Notes: generated by a model from the letters alone, not told the origin. Shown: positions 34,972 to 44,248, counted from the first letter of the stretch. The stretch is 64,000 nucleotides of DNA from Thiosocius sp963808165 (GCA_963808165.1 CAWEET010000007.1:62001-126000), one strand, 5' to 3'. Translations and numbers: made by a program.

Positions 34972-35259
34972 ATGGGGCACTTCGAGCCGTTTCGGCAGCC
35001 GGGCGCCGCACGTGATGCAGTGGCGATCGAGATCGACCTCGCCGCCGGCGTACTCGATGCATGCCCGGTCTGTCATGGCATCAGCGACCGGCAACGCGAT
35101 GATCGGCTGCCTGCCGCAGACCTGCTGGCGCAGCAAAGGTTCGACCAAGGCGACCCCAGCGTGGCCGTCTTTGCCAGCGACCGTGGCGACCTGCTGCGCC
35201 GATTGCGCTCCGTGCGCGACCGGTTCGACTACAGCTGCCTCTGCCAGGAGGCCGGATGA
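34972..35259 (+). CDS. Small Cys-containing hypothetical protein
   Basis: A 95-residue reading frame five bases after degS, beginning MGHFEPFRQPGAARDAVAIE. It contains CPVCHG in the middle and CLC near the end, suggesting metal binding. Composition and codon use resemble the neighbours, and close spacing supports a real gene in the degS transcript. There is no strong ribosome-binding site. I recognise no named family. Confidence 0.5.
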   Translation: MGHFEPFRQPGAARDAVAIEIDLAAGVLDACPVCHGISDRQRDDRLPAADLLAQQRFDQGDPSVAVFASDRGDLLRRLRSVRDRFDYSCLCQEAG

Positions 35260-35324
35260 CCGCCGGCGGTGCGCACCCGCGGTGGAAAAATGCTGCCGAC
35301 GGCCAAGCCACGCCGGCGGCGGTG

Positions 35325-35915
35325 TCAGGCGGCGAACGCCAGCGACAGCACCAGCAGAGAACTCGCCGCAGCCCAGGAGCCCAGCACTCGCAGGCCGATG
35401 CGCTGCCAGTTGCGTCTGCTGAACCAGTCGGCGAAGACCATGGCGTACAGCAACAACAGGTAGATGGCGATGCCGCTCCCCAGCAACGCAGCCAGCCAGG
35501 CGCGGCCGGACAACTGCGGCTGCGCCGAGTCGAAACCGATCATCAGGCCGAGCGCCGCCGCCAGCGCCGCGCAGACCGGGAGTGGCAACTGCCGGTCCAG
35601 AGCGACCAGGGCCCCGGTGACCGCGGCGCCCAGCAACAGCGGCAGTTCGACGTCGGCTGGTTTTACGATGCCGGTCGCGGCCAGGCCGAGCAGGGTCGCC
35701 GCGAGAAAGGCGATGATGGCCATCTGGACCGCCTTCGGTCCGCGCTGACCGAAAAAGATCCCCAGCGCCAGCACCGCAAGCAGGTGGGCCGGGACGAACA
35801 CCGGGTGCAGCAGACCGGCGTAGAAATTATCCAGCCCCTTGATCGGGCTGTGCGCCAGGGCCACGCCCGGCAGCAGGGCCAGACCGATACCCGGCGTCAA
35901 GCGCAGTGAGTTCAT
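35325..35915 (-). CDS. HupE/UreJ-like membrane protein (second of a pair)
   Basis: Hydrophobic protein with a signal peptide and about six membrane segments, 196 residues. The family mark HPVFVPAHLLAVLALGIFFG parallels the nickel-binding HP-x5-DH motif of HupE, but the Asp-His pair is AH here, so it may not bind metal the same way. Its ATG overlaps the stop of the upstream HupE-like gene by four bases, so the pair is cotranslated and may form one complex. Confidence 0.72.
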   Translation of the reverse strand: MNSLRLTPGIGLALLPGVALAHSPIKGLDNFYAGLLHPVFVPAHLLAVLALGIFFGQRGPKAVQMAIIAFLAATLLGLAATGIVKPADVELPLLLGAAVTGALVALDRQLPLPVCAALAAALGLMIGFDSAQPQLSGRAWLAALLGSGIAIYLLLLYAMVFADWFSRRNWQRIGLRVLGSWAAASSLLVLSLAFAA

Positions 35916-36502
35916 ACCAACCCGGTGAGGAACCCGACCCCGGCCAGCGCGATCAAGCCGCCGCCGGTGCGCACCGCCAGCCGCCCGGCGGGCCAGCGCG
36001 CCAAGAGGCCGAACGCGATCCCGCTCAGGTGCAGCAGACCGGTGGCGATCACGAAACCCAGGCTGTAGGCCAGCGGGTTGGCGGCCTCGGGCAGCTCCGC
36101 GCCATGTGCATAGCCGTGGAAGATCGCGAACACGGCGACGATCAATGCGGCCACCCAGAGCGGCGGCCGGGCGGCCAACGCGACCATCAGTCCGAGGACC
36201 ACCGCCGAGGTCGCTATGCCTGTCTCCACGGCCGGCAGTGGAACGCCCGCGACCCCGAGCGCGCCACCGACCGCCATTACCATCGGAAACACGATCGGCA
36301 GGACCCAGATAGCGGGGTTGCCCAGAAAGGCGCCCCAGAGACCAACGGCGACCATCGCAGCCACGTGATCCCAGCCCAGCATCGGGTGCACGAAACCGCT
36401 GTAGAAACCGCCGGCGACACCGCCGCCCTCGTGCGCCCCTGCGACTGGGGCGATCACCAGCAAAGTCAACAGCATCAGTAATTTCGGGGTCCGAGTCGTC
36501 AT
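35912..36502 (-). CDS. HupE/UreJ-family putative nickel/cobalt transporter
   Basis: Membrane protein with a cleaved signal and about six helices. The first mature segment has FVHPMLGWDHVAAMVAVGLW, the HupE/UreJ motif HP-x4-DH. FHGYAHGAELP supplies more histidines. In other bacteria these proteins import nickel for hydrogenase or urease; neither enzyme is in the window. First of two overlapping paralogous genes. Confidence 0.85.
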   Translation of the reverse strand: MTTRTPKLLMLLTLLVIAPVAGAHEGGGVAGGFYSGFVHPMLGWDHVAAMVAVGLWGAFLGNPAIWVLPIVFPMVMAVGGALGVAGVPLPAVETGIATSAVVLGLMVALAARPPLWVAALIVAVFAIFHGYAHGAELPEAANPLAYSLGFVIATGLLHLSGIAFGLLARWPAGRLAVRTGGGLIALAGVGFLTGLV

Positions 36503-36588
36503 CGTCGATACCTTAGCGGTCGTTTCATGGTTACAACGCCCGGACCGGGACTGGCCAGGTACCGGGGCGCCAGTATGTTAGCCGATGC

Positions 36589-37683
36589 TCAGCCGGCCGC
36601 CACCTCGGCCAGCGCAGCGATCAGGGCATCATTCTCGCGCGTGGTCCCGACGGTCGGCCGCAGGCAGTCGGTGAGCAGCGGGTGGGCGCCGTGCAGGTTC
36701 TTGATCAGCACACCGCGCTCGCGCAGACCGTCAAACCAAGCGGCGGCCTTGCCGGGCGGTGCGCGCATTAGCAGAAAGTTCGCCTCCGAGGGATAAACCG
36801 TCGTCCCCGGCAGCCCTGCAAGGGCATTCGCCAGGCGCCCGCGCTCGGTGCGGATGCGCCGTGTCTGTTGGTCGAATACCGCCCGGTGACGCAGCGCGAA
36901 CTCGGCACTGGCCTGGGTCAACACATTGATGTTGTAGGGCAGACGTACCTTGTCGAACTCATCCAGCCAGTCCGCTGGCCCGGCCAGCAGGCCCAGACGC
37001 AGACCGGCCAGGCCCATCTTCGACACGGTGCGCATCACCAGCAGATTGTCGAACTCGCCGAGGCGCGGCATGAAACTGGCATCGGTGAATGGCGCATAGG
37101 CCTCGTCGACCACCACCAGACCGGGCGCGCTGCGGATAATCTCGACGATCGCGTTGGCATCGAACAGATTGGCGGTCGGGTTGTTGGGGTACGCCAGGAA
37201 CACGACGGCCGGCTGGTGTTCCTGCATCGCCTGCAATACCGCCGGCAGGTCGAGCGCAAAATCCAGGGCACGCAGGGGTACGCCGACGTACTGCATGCCA
37301 CAGAAGGTCGCGATCAGGCGGTACATGACAAAACCGGGATCGACGGACAGGAGGCTGCGCGCCGGTCCGGACAGACTCATCGCGATCATCTGGATCAGTT
37401 CGTCTGAGCCGTTGCCGAGCAATACGCGCATATCGGCAGGCACGCCCATCGCGACCTGCAGTCGCTCGCTGAGCGCCTGTGCTGTGGCATCCGGGTAGCG
37501 ATTCACATCGGTTGTGCGCAGAAGTTCCAGCCAGGGCTCGCGCAATTCGTCCGGCCAGGTGTAGGGGTTCTCCATGGCATCCAGCTTGATCAGCCCGGAC
37601 GACGGCTGGACATGGTACGCGGAGAGTCCGCGGATCTCCGGGCGCACCCAGTGGGCAACGAGTTGATCGATGGTGTCAGACAT
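36589..37683 (-). CDS. hisC: Histidinol-phosphate aminotransferase HisC
   Basis: PLP-dependent aminotransferase of histidine synthesis. NENPY-type start (LDAMENPYTWP), GNGSDELIQMI, YPNNPTANLF, the Schiff-base lysine in RTVSKMGLAGLRLG, and NFLLMRAP are present. ATG 37683 is chosen because the longer frame starts in hisD sequence. It follows hisD by 22 bases and is transcribed with hisG-hisD. Confidence 0.95.
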   Translation of the reverse strand: MSDTIDQLVAHWVRPEIRGLSAYHVQPSSGLIKLDAMENPYTWPDELREPWLELLRTTDVNRYPDATAQALSERLQVAMGVPADMRVLLGNGSDELIQMIAMSLSGPARSLLSVDPGFVMYRLIATFCGMQYVGVPLRALDFALDLPAVLQAMQEHQPAVVFLAYPNNPTANLFDANAIVEIIRSAPGLVVVDEAYAPFTDASFMPRLGEFDNLLVMRTVSKMGLAGLRLGLLAGPADWLDEFDKVRLPYNINVLTQASAEFALRHRAVFDQQTRRIRTERGRLANALAGLPGTTVYPSEANFLLMRAPPGKAAAWFDGLRERGVLIKNLHGAHPLLTDCLRPTVGTTRENDALIAALAEVAAG

Positions 37684-37705
37684 CCGGCTACCCTTGCCTC
37701 GGCGG

Positions 37706-39013
37706 CTAGGACGGGACATCGATCCGATACTCGGCCGACCGGGCGTGCGCATCCAGACCCTCACCTCGCGCAAGCGTCGAGGCGGTCCGCCCCAGCGTTG
37801 TCGCCCCTTCGGCCGAGACCATGATCAGGCTGGAACGCTTCTGAAAATCGTACACTCCCAGCGGTGAACTGAAACGTGCAGTGCGCGAGGTCGGCAACAC
37901 GTGGTTCGGCCCGGCGCAATAGTCTCCGAGCGGCTCCGAAGTGTAGCGGCCCATGAAGATCGCGCCGGCATGGCGGATCTTGTCTGCGAACACCTGCGGG
38001 TCGTCGAGGGACAGCTCCAGATGCTCCGGGGCGATGTGGTTCGCCACGCGCGCGGCCTCCTCCAGGTCCCTGCAAACAATCACGGCGCCGCGCGTCCGCA
38101 ACGCAGTCTCGATGATTTCGCGACGCGCCATATCGGGCAGCAGCCTGTCGATGCTCTGTTCGACACGGGCCACGAAATCCGCATCCGGACACAACAGGAT
38201 CGACTGCGCGTCTTCGTCATGCTCGGCCTGTGAGAACAGGTCCATCGCGACCCAATCCGGATCGGTCTTGCCGTCGCAGATCACCAGTATCTCGGACGGA
38301 CCGGCCACCATGTCGATGCCGACCTGACCGAATACCGTGCGCTTGGCAGTTGCCACATAGACATTGCCCGGGCCGACGATCTTGTCGACCGCCGGTACCG
38401 ACTCGGTACCATAGGCGAGCGCGGCCACCGCCTGTGCCCCGCCGACCGCAAATACCCGATCGACACCACAGACGTGGGCGGCGGCCAGTACCAGTTCGTT
38501 CAGTTCGCCGCGCGGCGTCGGAACGACCATGATGAGCTCGGTAACCCCTGCAACCTTGGCCGGAAGCGCGTTCATCAACACCGAAGAGGGGTAGGCCGCT
38601 TTGCCGCCGGGGACATAGAGACCCACGCGGTCGAGCGGGGTCACCTGCTGACCCAATACGGTGCCGTCTTCCTCGGTGTAGGTCCAGCCTTCCATCTTCT
38701 GCCGCTCGGCGTAGGCACGCACTCGGCTGGCCGCATGCTGCAGGGCCGCCTGCTGATCGGCAGCGATGGCATCCCAGGCCTGCCGCAGGCGCGCCAGAGG
38801 GACCTCCAGGTCGGCTGCCGATCGGGCCTCCCAGCCGTCGAAGCGGTTGGTGAGGTCGATCAGCGCAGCATCGCCGCGCGAGCGGATGTCCGCGATCACT
38901 TGCCGCACCACGTCGTTGATGGCGCCGTCGGACACCGAGTCCCAGGCCAGCAAGGCATCTAGCTGCTGCTGAAAATCGGCGTCCGAAGTATTCAGTTTGC
39001 TTATGTCGGCCAT
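37706..39013 (-). CDS. hisD: Histidinol dehydrogenase HisD
   Basis: Oxidises L-histidinol to histidine. RVGLYVPGGKAAYPSSVLMN, AVGGAQAVAALAYGT, the zinc-site region IDMVAGPSEILVI, FSQAEHDEDAQSILL and the SVxxF-type C-terminus GPNHVLPTSRTARFSSPL are all conserved. 435 residues. Separated from hisG by 200 bases containing a repeat copy. Confidence 0.97.
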   Translation of the reverse strand: MADISKLNTSDADFQQQLDALLAWDSVSDGAINDVVRQVIADIRSRGDAALIDLTNRFDGWEARSAADLEVPLARLRQAWDAIAADQQAALQHAASRVRAYAERQKMEGWTYTEEDGTVLGQQVTPLDRVGLYVPGGKAAYPSSVLMNALPAKVAGVTELIMVVPTPRGELNELVLAAAHVCGVDRVFAVGGAQAVAALAYGTESVPAVDKIVGPGNVYVATAKRTVFGQVGIDMVAGPSEILVICDGKTDPDWVAMDLFSQAEHDEDAQSILLCPDADFVARVEQSIDRLLPDMARREIIETALRTRGAVIVCRDLEEAARVANHIAPEHLELSLDDPQVFADKIRHAGAIFMGRYTSEPLGDYCAGPNHVLPTSRTARFSSPLGVYDFQKRSSLIMVSAEGATTLGRTASTLARGEGLDAHARSAEYRIDVPS

Positions 39014-39122
39014 AATTTGATTACCGGAGTTAGAGATCGCAATGCGCTCAAACTAAACGCAATTATCTCCTGGGTTCAATCGCAGCAGCGAACCCTGCGC
39101 AGGCCGCTCGGACAAGCCACTG

Positions 39123-39212
39123 GGGCCTGTTAACACGATGCGGGTGCCCAGCGTTGGCTCTCCAATGAGGCCAGGCAAGGCGCTCAGTGCGCCTGGTCAT
39201 GTGAAAAAATGA
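39123..39212 (-). repeat. MITE-like repeat, partial copy 3, inside the his operon
   Basis: GGGCCTGTTAACACGATGCG begins at 39123, then the stretch TGCCCAGCG-TTGGCTCTCCAATGAGGCC corresponds to the right half of copy 1, and GTGAAAAAATGATCAG to the TTTTTTCAC part of copy 2. The second inverted end is absent, so it is a one-ended remnant. It touches the hisG stop codon. Confidence 0.6.
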
Positions 39213-39869
39213 TCAGCACGAGGCCGTGCCGTCCACTGCGTTGCGGAGTCCGTCGACCAGTACCTTTATGGCTGCGTGTTTCATTTTCCATGAGGCCTTG
39301 TTCACCACCAGACGCGAGCTGATGTCGTGCATGGGCTCAAGCGGAACCAGACCGTTCGCCTTGAGCGTGTTGCCGGACTCGACCAGGTCGACGATCAGTT
39401 CCGAGAGACCGACCAGTGGCGCGAGTTCCATGGATCCATAGAGCTTGATCACCTCGACCTGCTGGCCGCGCTCGGCAAAAAACACACGCGCGGCGTTGAC
39501 GTACTTGGTCGCAATCCGCAGACGCCGCGCCTTGGTGTCTGCACCGGCATGGCCAGCCACCATCATGCGGCAACGCGCGATCTTCAGATCGAGCGGCTCG
39601 TACAGGCCATCGCCGCCATGCTCCATCAGGACGTCCTTGCCCGCCACACCGAGATCTGCGGCCCCCCACTGCACATAGGTCGGGACATCGGTCGCGCGGA
39701 TCAACACGAACTTCACCAGCGGATGAGAGGTGTCGAGTATCAGCTTGCGGCTGGTCTCCGGGTCATCGAGCGGCTCGATGCCGGCCTGTTTCAGCAGCGG
39801 CAGGGTGTCTTTGAATATCCGGCCTTTGGAAAGCGCGATCGTCAGTGGCGACTCGATGTTTGCGACCAT
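39213..39869 (-). CDS. hisG: ATP phosphoribosyltransferase catalytic subunit HisG (short form)
   Basis: First enzyme of histidine synthesis. LTIALSKGRIFKDTLPLLKQ, RATDVPTYVQWGAADLGVAG, GSMELAPLVGLSELIVDLVE and SGNTLKANGL identify it. At 218 residues it is the short form without the regulatory C-terminal domain, so it needs HisZ, whose gene is not in the window. ATG 39869 is preferred to an upstream start in murA sequence. The last codons border the repeat copy. Confidence 0.95.
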   Translation of the reverse strand: MVANIESPLTIALSKGRIFKDTLPLLKQAGIEPLDDPETSRKLILDTSHPLVKFVLIRATDVPTYVQWGAADLGVAGKDVLMEHGGDGLYEPLDLKIARCRMMVAGHAGADTKARRLRIATKYVNAARVFFAERGQQVEVIKLYGSMELAPLVGLSELIVDLVESGNTLKANGLVPLEPMHDISSRLVVNKASWKMKHAAIKVLVDGLRNAVDGTASC

Positions 39870-39879
39870 GATCAGCGCC

Positions 39880-41139
39880 TCAGCCCGGGACCCGACGGAT
39901 CTGAGCGCCAAGTCCGGCGAACTTGTCCTCGATGTTCTGGTAGCCGCGATCGACGTGGTAGATCCGGTCTACCACGGTTTCGCCCTCCGCCACCAGCCCG
40001 GCCAGGACCAGGCTGGCCGAGGCGCGCAGGTCGGTCGCCATGACCGGGGCTGCGGTCAGCCGCGGGACCCCGCTGCAGATGGCCGTGTTGCCCTCCAACT
40101 TGATGTTCGCGCCCATGCGCTGCAGTTCCTGCACATGCATGAAACGATTTTCGAATACCGTCTCGGTAATGGTCCCGACGCCTTCAGCGACGCTGTTCAA
40201 CGCGGTGAACTGCGCCTGCATATCGGTGGGAAAGGCGGGAAACGGGGCCGTGTGCACATTCACCGCTTTCGGACGCCGCCCGTGCATGTCGAGCACCACA
40301 TAGTCGTCGCCCACGTCGAGCTCGGCGCCCGCCTCGCGCAGCTTCTGCAACACCGCATCGAGTTGACTGGGGTCGGTATCGCGCACCCGCACCCTGCCAC
40401 CGCTAATTGCCCCGGCCACCAAAAAAGTGCCGGTTTCGATGCGGTCGGGCAGGACATTGTAACGGGTGCCGTGCAGCGCCTGCACACCCTCGATTCTGAT
40501 CGTCGTTGTCCCGGCACCGGAGATACGCGCACCCATCGCATTGAGGCAGTTGGCCAGGTCGACGACCTCGGGTTCGCGCGCGGCATTTTCGATCATGGTG
40601 GACCCCTCGGCGAGCGTGGCCGCCATCATCAGGTTCTCGGTGCCCGTGACCGTGACCATGTCCAGCACCAGCCGCACGCCTTTCAGGCGGCTCGCCCGAG
40701 CCTTGATGTAGCCGCTGTCGACGCTGATCTCAGCGCCCATCGCACGCAACCCCTCGATATGCAGGTCGACCGGGCGCGAACCTATCGCGCATCCACCCGG
40801 TAACGAGACGTCTGCCTGGCCACAGCGTGCCAGCAGGGGGCCCAGCACCAGTATCGAGGCACGCATGGTCTTGACCAGCTCGTAGGGGGCAAACGGCTTG
40901 TCCAGTCGACCCGCATCGACCTCGACATGCATCTTCTCGTCGAGCGTGAGATCCACCCCCATGCGCCCAAGCAGTTCCATCGTGGTGGTGATGTCACGCA
41001 GGTGAGGGATGTTGCCGATGATCATCGGGTCCTCGGCCAGCAGTGTCGCTGCGAGGATCGGCAGGGCGGCATTCTTGGCGCCGGAAATGCGCACGTCACC
41101 GGCCAGGGACTTGCCGCCGGTAATGATCAGTTTGTCCAT
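39880..41139 (-). CDS. murA: UDP-GlcNAc enolpyruvyltransferase MurA
   Basis: First committed step of peptidoglycan synthesis. GGKSLAGDVRISGAKNAALP, catalytic Cys117 in LPGGCAIGSRPVDLH (fosfomycin target), MHGRRPKAVNV-like loop and DLRASASLVLAGL are characteristic. 419 residues. It sits ten bases before hisG, in the usual gammaproteobacterial order mla-murA-his. Confidence 0.97.
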   Translation of the reverse strand: MDKLIITGGKSLAGDVRISGAKNAALPILAATLLAEDPMIIGNIPHLRDITTTMELLGRMGVDLTLDEKMHVEVDAGRLDKPFAPYELVKTMRASILVLGPLLARCGQADVSLPGGCAIGSRPVDLHIEGLRAMGAEISVDSGYIKARASRLKGVRLVLDMVTVTGTENLMMAATLAEGSTMIENAAREPEVVDLANCLNAMGARISGAGTTTIRIEGVQALHGTRYNVLPDRIETGTFLVAGAISGGRVRVRDTDPSQLDAVLQKLREAGAELDVGDDYVVLDMHGRRPKAVNVHTAPFPAFPTDMQAQFTALNSVAEGVGTITETVFENRFMHVQELQRMGANIKLEGNTAICSGVPRLTAAPVMATDLRASASLVLAGLVAEGETVVDRIYHVDRGYQNIEDKFAGLGAQIRRVPG

Positions 41140-41244
41140 GATGGCCTGGCGAACTCTTGCCGTGAAGCGAAAAGGTGGCCAATGATAAAGAAAAAGCAGC
41201 GCCCGCGGGAGTCCTTGACCGCCTCCGGGCGGGCTTCACAAGGT

Positions 41245-41550
41245 TCAGCCGGCGTCTTGCTCGATCAGGTCTTCGCAGCGCGACATCCGCGCCAGGGCGA
41301 GAAGTTCGGCAGGGACATCGACCAGATGCAGGCTGCAGCGGCAGCGGTGGGCCAGATCCCGCGCCTCGAGCAGCATCACCAATCCGGCGCTGTTGGTCGA
41401 TTCGACATCCGCCAGCGACACAGTGAGATCCCCACCGTCACGGAGCAACTGCTCCAGCCGGGGCCAGACCACAGGGACGGAGCCAAAATCCAGCACGCCT
41501 CGCAGTGCCCAGCGCGCCTCGCCGGCCTGAGCAAGGCTGGCCTCGTTCAT
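41245..41550 (-). CDS. mlaB: STAS-domain protein MlaB
   Basis: Small cytosolic STAS protein that associates with the MlaFE ABC transporter. LSGVLDF-like start (LRGVLDFGSVPVVW), DVESTNSAGLVMLLEA with the phosphorylatable Ser/Thr region. Overlaps mlaC by four bases. The ibaG/bolA gene often found between mlaB and murA is absent; the 105-base gap holds no gene. Confidence 0.88.
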   Translation of the reverse strand: MNEASLAQAGEARWALRGVLDFGSVPVVWPRLEQLLRDGGDLTVSLADVESTNSAGLVMLLEARDLAHRCRCSLHLVDVPAELLALARMSRCEDLIEQDAG

Positions 41551-42164
41551 TTCCCGGTCTGCCGGTTTTTTGTCGCCAAGGTGCCGATCAGTCCATCGAT
41601 ACCGTCGCGCCGAACCACCGCCGCGAACTGGCTGCGGTAATTAGTGACCAGACTGACACCGTCGATCACCACGTCATACACCAGCCAGTGGTCGGCATCG
41701 TTCAGCTTGAGGCGATAGTTGATCGGCACCGGTGGTGCGCCTGCAGACGAGACGCGGGTTGGGATCAGCACCTGAGTGTCACCCTGGCGGTACTGCACAG
41801 GCAGGTATTCAATCTCCTGCCCCGAGTAACCCAACAGCGCAGTCGCGTAGGTGCGTACCAGAAGCTCTCGGAACTCGCGCGTTACGCCCTCCTTTTGCTG
41901 CTCGCTGGCATCCCTCCAGAAACGCCCGAGCGCGGACTGCGACATCTGACGAAAATCGAAGTGCGGCAGGATCGTGCTCTCAACCAGCGGATAAATCCGA
42001 TCGGGGTTCGCCTCCAGCTCTGCCTTGCGCGCAGTCAGCTCTGCCATCACCTTCTCACCGGTTGCGCGAATCATGTCCTGCGGATTCTCGATCGCCGCAA
42101 CCACAAAGGACGACAGCAACAACAGGCTGGCCAGCAGACCGCGCCGATGGATTCTCATATGCAT
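41547..42164 (-). CDS. mlaC: Periplasmic phospholipid-binding protein MlaC
   Basis: Shuttles phospholipid across the periplasm between outer membrane and MlaFEDB. Signal peptide 1-24, then the Tol2/MlaC fold with LVESTILPHFDFRQMSQSAL and FRELLVRTYATALLGYSGQ. The ATG at 42164 follows AAGGAG and shares one base with the mlaD stop. Confidence 0.92.
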   Translation of the reverse strand: MHMRIHRRGLLASLLLLSSFVVAAIENPQDMIRATGEKVMAELTARKAELEANPDRIYPLVESTILPHFDFRQMSQSALGRFWRDASEQQKEGVTREFRELLVRTYATALLGYSGQEIEYLPVQYRQGDTQVLIPTRVSSAGAPPVPINYRLKLNDADHWLVYDVVIDGVSLVTNYRSQFAAVVRRDGIDGLIGTLATKNRQTGK

Positions 42165-42634
42165 CACTGGGCTCCTTCTTGGGCCTTGCCAAAGATGAAC
42201 TGTCCGATGACTTCTTCGAGCACCAATGCCGACTGCGTCAAAGCAATCTCACTGCCATCCTTGAGAACCTGCTCGCTGCCGCCCGGGTCGAGACCGACAT
42301 ATTGCTCTCCCAGCAGCCCTGCCGTGAGTATCTTGGCAAAAGTATCATCCGGGATCTGGTCGAACTGAGAGTAGATTCCCAAAACCGCCACCGCCCGGAA
42401 GTCCTGCGCGTCGTAGTAGATGTCGACCACTCGCCCCACCTCCACGCCAGCCATGGTAACCGGGGACTTGACCTTTAGACCGCCGATGTTGTCAAAACGT
42501 GCCAGCACCTTGTAGGAATCCCCGCTGTGCACCGCGCCCAGGTTGCTGACGTTCATGGCGAGGAAGAACAGCGCGACGAAGCCCGTCGCCATGAAGGCGC
42601 CGACCAGTATTTCTAATTGTCTCATTTTCGGCAT
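42164..42634 (-). CDS. mlaD: MCE-domain protein MlaD
   Basis: Membrane-anchored MCE protein forming the hexameric substrate channel of the Mla complex. One N-terminal helix (residues 7-27), then the MCE domain with ARFDNIGGLKVKSPVTMAGV and LTAGLLGEQYVGLDPGG. 156 residues. Between mlaE and mlaC. Confidence 0.95.
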   Translation of the reverse strand: MPKMRQLEILVGAFMATGFVALFFLAMNVSNLGAVHSGDSYKVLARFDNIGGLKVKSPVTMAGVEVGRVVDIYYDAQDFRAVAVLGIYSQFDQIPDDTFAKILTAGLLGEQYVGLDPGGSEQVLKDGSEIALTQSALVLEEVIGQFIFGKAQEGAQ

Positions 42635-42653
42635 TGCATGTTCCCGCCAGCGC

Positions 42654-43427
42654 TCAATGGAACATAAGCGCGGTCAAAACGAAATCTAACCCCAGCACGG
42701 CCAGGGAGGAATGCACCACGGTGCGCGTGGTCGCTCGGCTCACACCTTCTGAGGTCGGCACGCAATCATAACCCTGAAATATCGCAATCCATGTGCAGAC
42801 GACGCCGAATACGAGCGACTTGACGACGCCGTTGACCACGTCTTCGCTCCAGTCGATCTGCGACTGCATCTGAGCCCAGTAGGTTCCATCGTCGACACCG
42901 AGTAGCCCGACCCCGACGAACCAGCCGCCGTAGACACCGAGCATACTGAACAGCGCGGCGAGCAGGGGCATCGAGATGATTCCGGCGATCAGGCGCGGCG
43001 TGAGCACGCGGTGCTCGGGGTTGACCGCCATCATCTCGAGGCCGGACAACTGCTCGGTGGCCTTCATCAGGCCGATCTCGGCGCACATCGCCGAGCCTGC
43101 GCGCCCGGCGAACAGCAGCGCGGTCACCACCGGCCCGAGTTCACGGACCAGCGAGGCCGCGACCATCACCCCGAGTGTCGCCTCTGCACCGAATCGGGAC
43201 AGGATATGATACCCCTGCAGCCCCAGCACCATACCAACGAAGACACCGGAGACGGCAATGATCAGGACCGTCAGGACGCCGACCGCGAACAGCTGTTCGA
43301 TCAGCAGACGAGGGCGCCGGAGCAACTCCGGCAAGCCGCGCAGCATCGCCACCAGCAACAGGTTCGCGCGGCCCAGGCGGGCAGAGAATGAAAGGCCGGC
43401 ACGGCCCAGCGCGGCCAGCCATTCCAT
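42654..43427 (-). CDS. mlaE: Phospholipid ABC transporter permease MlaE
   Basis: Inner-membrane permease, 257 residues, about five or six helices. GMVLGLQGYHILSRFGAEA, LVRELGPVVTALLFAGRAGS and MKATEQLSGLEMMAVNP are family signatures. ATG 43427 shares one base with the mlaF stop (TGATG); the longer frame lies within mlaF. Confidence 0.95.
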   Translation of the reverse strand: MEWLAALGRAGLSFSARLGRANLLLVAMLRGLPELLRRPRLLIEQLFAVGVLTVLIIAVSGVFVGMVLGLQGYHILSRFGAEATLGVMVAASLVRELGPVVTALLFAGRAGSAMCAEIGLMKATEQLSGLEMMAVNPEHRVLTPRLIAGIISMPLLAALFSMLGVYGGWFVGVGLLGVDDGTYWAQMQSQIDWSEDVVNGVVKSLVFGVVCTWIAIFQGYDCVPTSEGVSRATTRTVVHSSLAVLGLDFVLTALMFH

Positions 43428-44248
43428 CAGGCTGGCTCCCCAAACAGATCCGTTGCCAGGTCGGGCGCCGGATAATGGAACGGGACGGGACCGTCGGGCA
43501 GGCCGAGCATGAACTGCTGGGTCCATTCGCCGCCATGCTCACGCAATTGGTGCGGCGCACCGGACTCGATGACACGGCCGTCGGAGATCACGTAAATCAA
43601 GTCCGCGATCTGCGATGCCTCGGCCACGTCGTGAGATACGACGACGCTGCTGATCCGCGCGGCGTCATTCAGGCGACGCACCAACTGGATCAGCACGCCC
43701 ATGGAAATCGGGTCCTGTCCGGCGAACGGCTCGTCGTACATGATCATCATCGGGTCGAGCGCGATCGCCCGCGCGAGGGCGACGCGCCGGGCCATCCCTC
43801 CGGACAGCTGGCTCGGCATCAACCCGTGAGCGCCGCGCAGGCCGACGGCTTCGAGCTTGATGAGCACCAGCTTGCGAATCATCGATGGGCTGAGCCGGGT
43901 GTGCTCGCGCAGCGGGTAGGCGACGTTTTCGAATACCGAAAGATCGGTGAGCAGGGCACCGCTTTGAAACAGCATGCCCATGCGCATGCGCAGACCGTAA
44001 AGCTCGCGCGTCGACAAGGCATGCACATTCAGTCCGTCGACCTCGATCGTTCCGGCATCGGGGGTCAGCTGGCCCCCGATCAACTTGAGCAGCGTGGTCT
44101 TGCCGGTGCCGGACGGCCCCATGATCGCGGTGACACCGCCGCGCGGAATGTCGATATCGACGCCGTCGAATATCGCACGACTGCCGCGGTAAAACTTTAG
44201 GCCACGGATACGTACCAGTATGCCGCGTGGGGTGCGCTTCGGACTCAT
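43427..44248 (-). CDS. mlaF: Phospholipid ABC transporter ATPase MlaF
   Basis: ATPase driving lipid transport. Walker A GPSGTGKTTLLKL, signature LSGGMARRVALARAIA, Walker B MMIMYDEPFAGQDP, switch VVVSHDVAEA. ATG 44248 is chosen for its fit to the family start; a longer frame is possible. First gene of mlaFEDCB-murA-hisGDC, so the operon promoter should lie in the gap above it. Confidence 0.95.
   Translation of the reverse strand: MSPKRTPRGILVRIRGLKFYRGSRAIFDGVDIDIPRGGVTAIMGPSGTGKTTLLKLIGGQLTPDAGTIEVDGLNVHALSTRELYGLRMRMGMLFQSGALLTDLSVFENVAYPLREHTRLSPSMIRKLVLIKLEAVGLRGAHGLMPSQLSGGMARRVALARAIALDPMMIMYDEPFAGQDPISMGVLIQLVRRLNDAARISSVVVSHDVAEASQIADLIYVISDGRVIESGAPHQLREHGGEWTQQFMLGLPDGPVPFHYPAPDLATDLFGEPA

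Noticed and set aside
33893..35062. 389-codon open frame opposite degS
   Set aside because: Antisense to a complete protease with catalytic triad; no family features.
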